Below, one piece after another: positions 5,502-6,190 of a stretch of 6,190 nucleotides of DNA. The position numbers and the translations under genes were made by a program. How positions within the stretch are numbered: position 1 is the stretch's first letter; each line of letters opens with the position of its first letter. Below the pieces are notes generated by a model. It was given only the letters and a program-made list of their open reading frames with translations. It ran no database searches and was not told the DNA's origin. Source of the DNA: Arenicellales bacterium (GTDB lineage: Bacteria; Pseudomonadota; Gammaproteobacteria; Arenicellales; UBA868); assembly GCA_028825345.1 (NCBI GenBank), contig JAPKAJ010000134.1:1-6190 (forward strand). The letters run 5' to 3'.

Positions 5502-6190
5502 TTGCTGCCACGCACCTACATCAACCCGCCTGATCACTGGGTAACCCAACCGGCTTTACCCTACAGCCAGGCCGTACGTTGTGGCGAACTGCTATTCATC
5601 ACCGGGCAAGTGGCACTGGATAAGGCTCTGCAGGTTATTGCCCCGGGCAATCTGCCCGACCAGATCAGTGCAGCCATGGGTGATCTTTGCAACGTGCTGG
5701 ATGCGGCCGATATGGCGCCCGCGGACCTGGTACAACTGCGTGCCTTTTATGTCGATGAGTCCACTGCCAGCAGTGAAACAGTCGCGAAGCAAATGGCCCA
5801 CGCCATCGAGCCCTTATCCGGCCCAGGCCCCGCATTAACACTGGTGCCCGTACAAGCGCTGATGTCGCCCGACGTACTCTTTGAGGTAGAGGCCATTGCT
5901 ATGCGCAGCCATAACGGCCAGGCACTGGCGCGCACTGCGGCCTGGGACCCGAGCTGGCATGGCCCATCGGCGCCCTTTAGCCATGCCCTTCGGGTCGGCG
6001 AGATGTGCTTTACCAGTGGCGTGACAGCACAAAGCCACGGCTTTATCGAAGCACCCGAAGACCTGACTGGCCAATCACATATCGTGCTGCGCCGTCTTGA
6101 CGCACTGTTTCGCCAGTTGGGTGCGAACATCAACGACACGGTAAAGACCAATCTCTTTAATGTAGAGCCGGGTAACACCGAGGACTGGGC
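5502..6190 (+). CDS. Tandem RidA/YjgF-domain protein, incomplete at right edge
   Basis: This frame gives 229 residues and is still open at the window edge. Residues 6-135 form one RidA (YjgF/YER057c/UK114) domain: LPYSQAV (19-25), LLFITGQV (30-37) and LFEVEAIAMR (126-135). A second domain begins at about 149: APFSHALRVG (157-166), MCFTSGVTA (168-176) and TNLFNVE (216-222). Canonical RidA hydrolyses enamine/imine intermediates released by PLP enzymes, using an arginine in a PAR motif. Here domain 1 reads PALTLV (110-115), with leucine at the arginine position, as in Rid subgroups lacking this deaminase residue. The second domain's equivalent is outside the window. The start is taken as TTG at 5502, with AAGAGAG five bases upstream. 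No in-frame ATG occurs before residue 59, and an in-frame TAA lies upstream. It is divergent from livK. By eye it is more GC-rich than the liv genes. Function unknown. Confidence 0.85.
   Translation, partial: MLPRTYINPPDHWVTQPALPYSQAVRCGELLFITGQVALDKALQVIAPGNLPDQISAAMGDLCNVLDAADMAPADLVQLRAFYVDESTASSETVAKQMAHAIEPLSGPGPALTLVPVQALMSPDVLFEVEAIAMRSHNGQALARTAAWDPSWHGPSAPFSHALRVGEMCFTSGVTAQSHGFIEAPEDLTGQSHIVLRRLDALFRQLGANINDTVKTNLFNVEPGNTEDW

Noticed and set aside
5581..5838. Plus-strand frame starting ATG at about 5581 as the gene right of the divergent region
   Set aside because: It begins inside the RidA-like gene in another frame (an out-of-frame ATG), has unconserved Trp/Arg-rich sequence and no ribosome site.
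5592..6178. Minus-strand open frames opposite the RidA-like gene (5592-5801, 5747-6178, 5835-6074)
   Set aside because: The plus strand gives continuous, recognisable RidA domains. The opposite frames have no recognisable content.
1..6190. CRISPR arrays, tRNA or rRNA genes, complete insertion sequences, riboswitches
   Set aside because: No spaced repeats, cloverleaf-type sequence, paired terminal inverted repeats around a transposase, or known riboswitch core were seen on reading both strands.

Overview
The window holds most of a branched-chain amino acid type (HAAT family) ABC uptake operon on the minus strand. On one side is a divergent, incomplete RidA-family gene and on the other the debris of an integrated mobile element. 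The layout and protein style suggest a Gram-negative proteobacterium, probably a gammaproteobacterium. The evidence is a Sec-exported periplasmic binding protein, strong AAGGAGG-type ribosome sites and a proteobacterial-type phage integrase tail. The sequence alone does not fix the genus.

Left edge (1-640): an unrecognised minus-strand gene starts at 189 and runs off the window. Behind it is an AT-rich intergenic stretch with a 13-bp imperfect inverted repeat. Next come a rho-independent terminator and the catalytic C-terminal end of a tyrosine recombinase, broken near position 612. Positions 613-888 contain only fragmentary reading frames and look like a decayed junction between the mobile element and the chromosome.

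Centre (889-5295, minus strand): five genes in the order livK - livH - livM - livG - livF encode the periplasmic binding protein, two permeases and two ATPases. Spacing is tight (4 nt, 3 nt, then a 1-nt TGATG overlap), so the four membrane-complex genes are almost certainly cotranscribed and translationally coupled. The 63-nt livK-livH gap carries a strong 11-bp GC stem-loop. This would be expected to let the binding protein be made in excess of the membrane parts. The substrate is not readable from the sequence; an amino acid or amide-like compound is the default.

Right edge (5296-6190): a 206-bp divergent region has a perfect TATAAT flanked by a 7-bp inverted repeat. It separates livK from a plus-strand gene that begins with TTG and encodes two RidA/YjgF domains in tandem. 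The first domain lacks the catalytic arginine of true RidA. Its proximity to an amino-acid-type transporter suggests a catabolic locus continuing to the right, but no catabolic enzyme is inside the window.

No clearly new biological system is present. The most notable items are the tandem Arg-less RidA protein, the non-canonical signature motif of LivG, and the integrase remnant whose terminator is built into its last codons.
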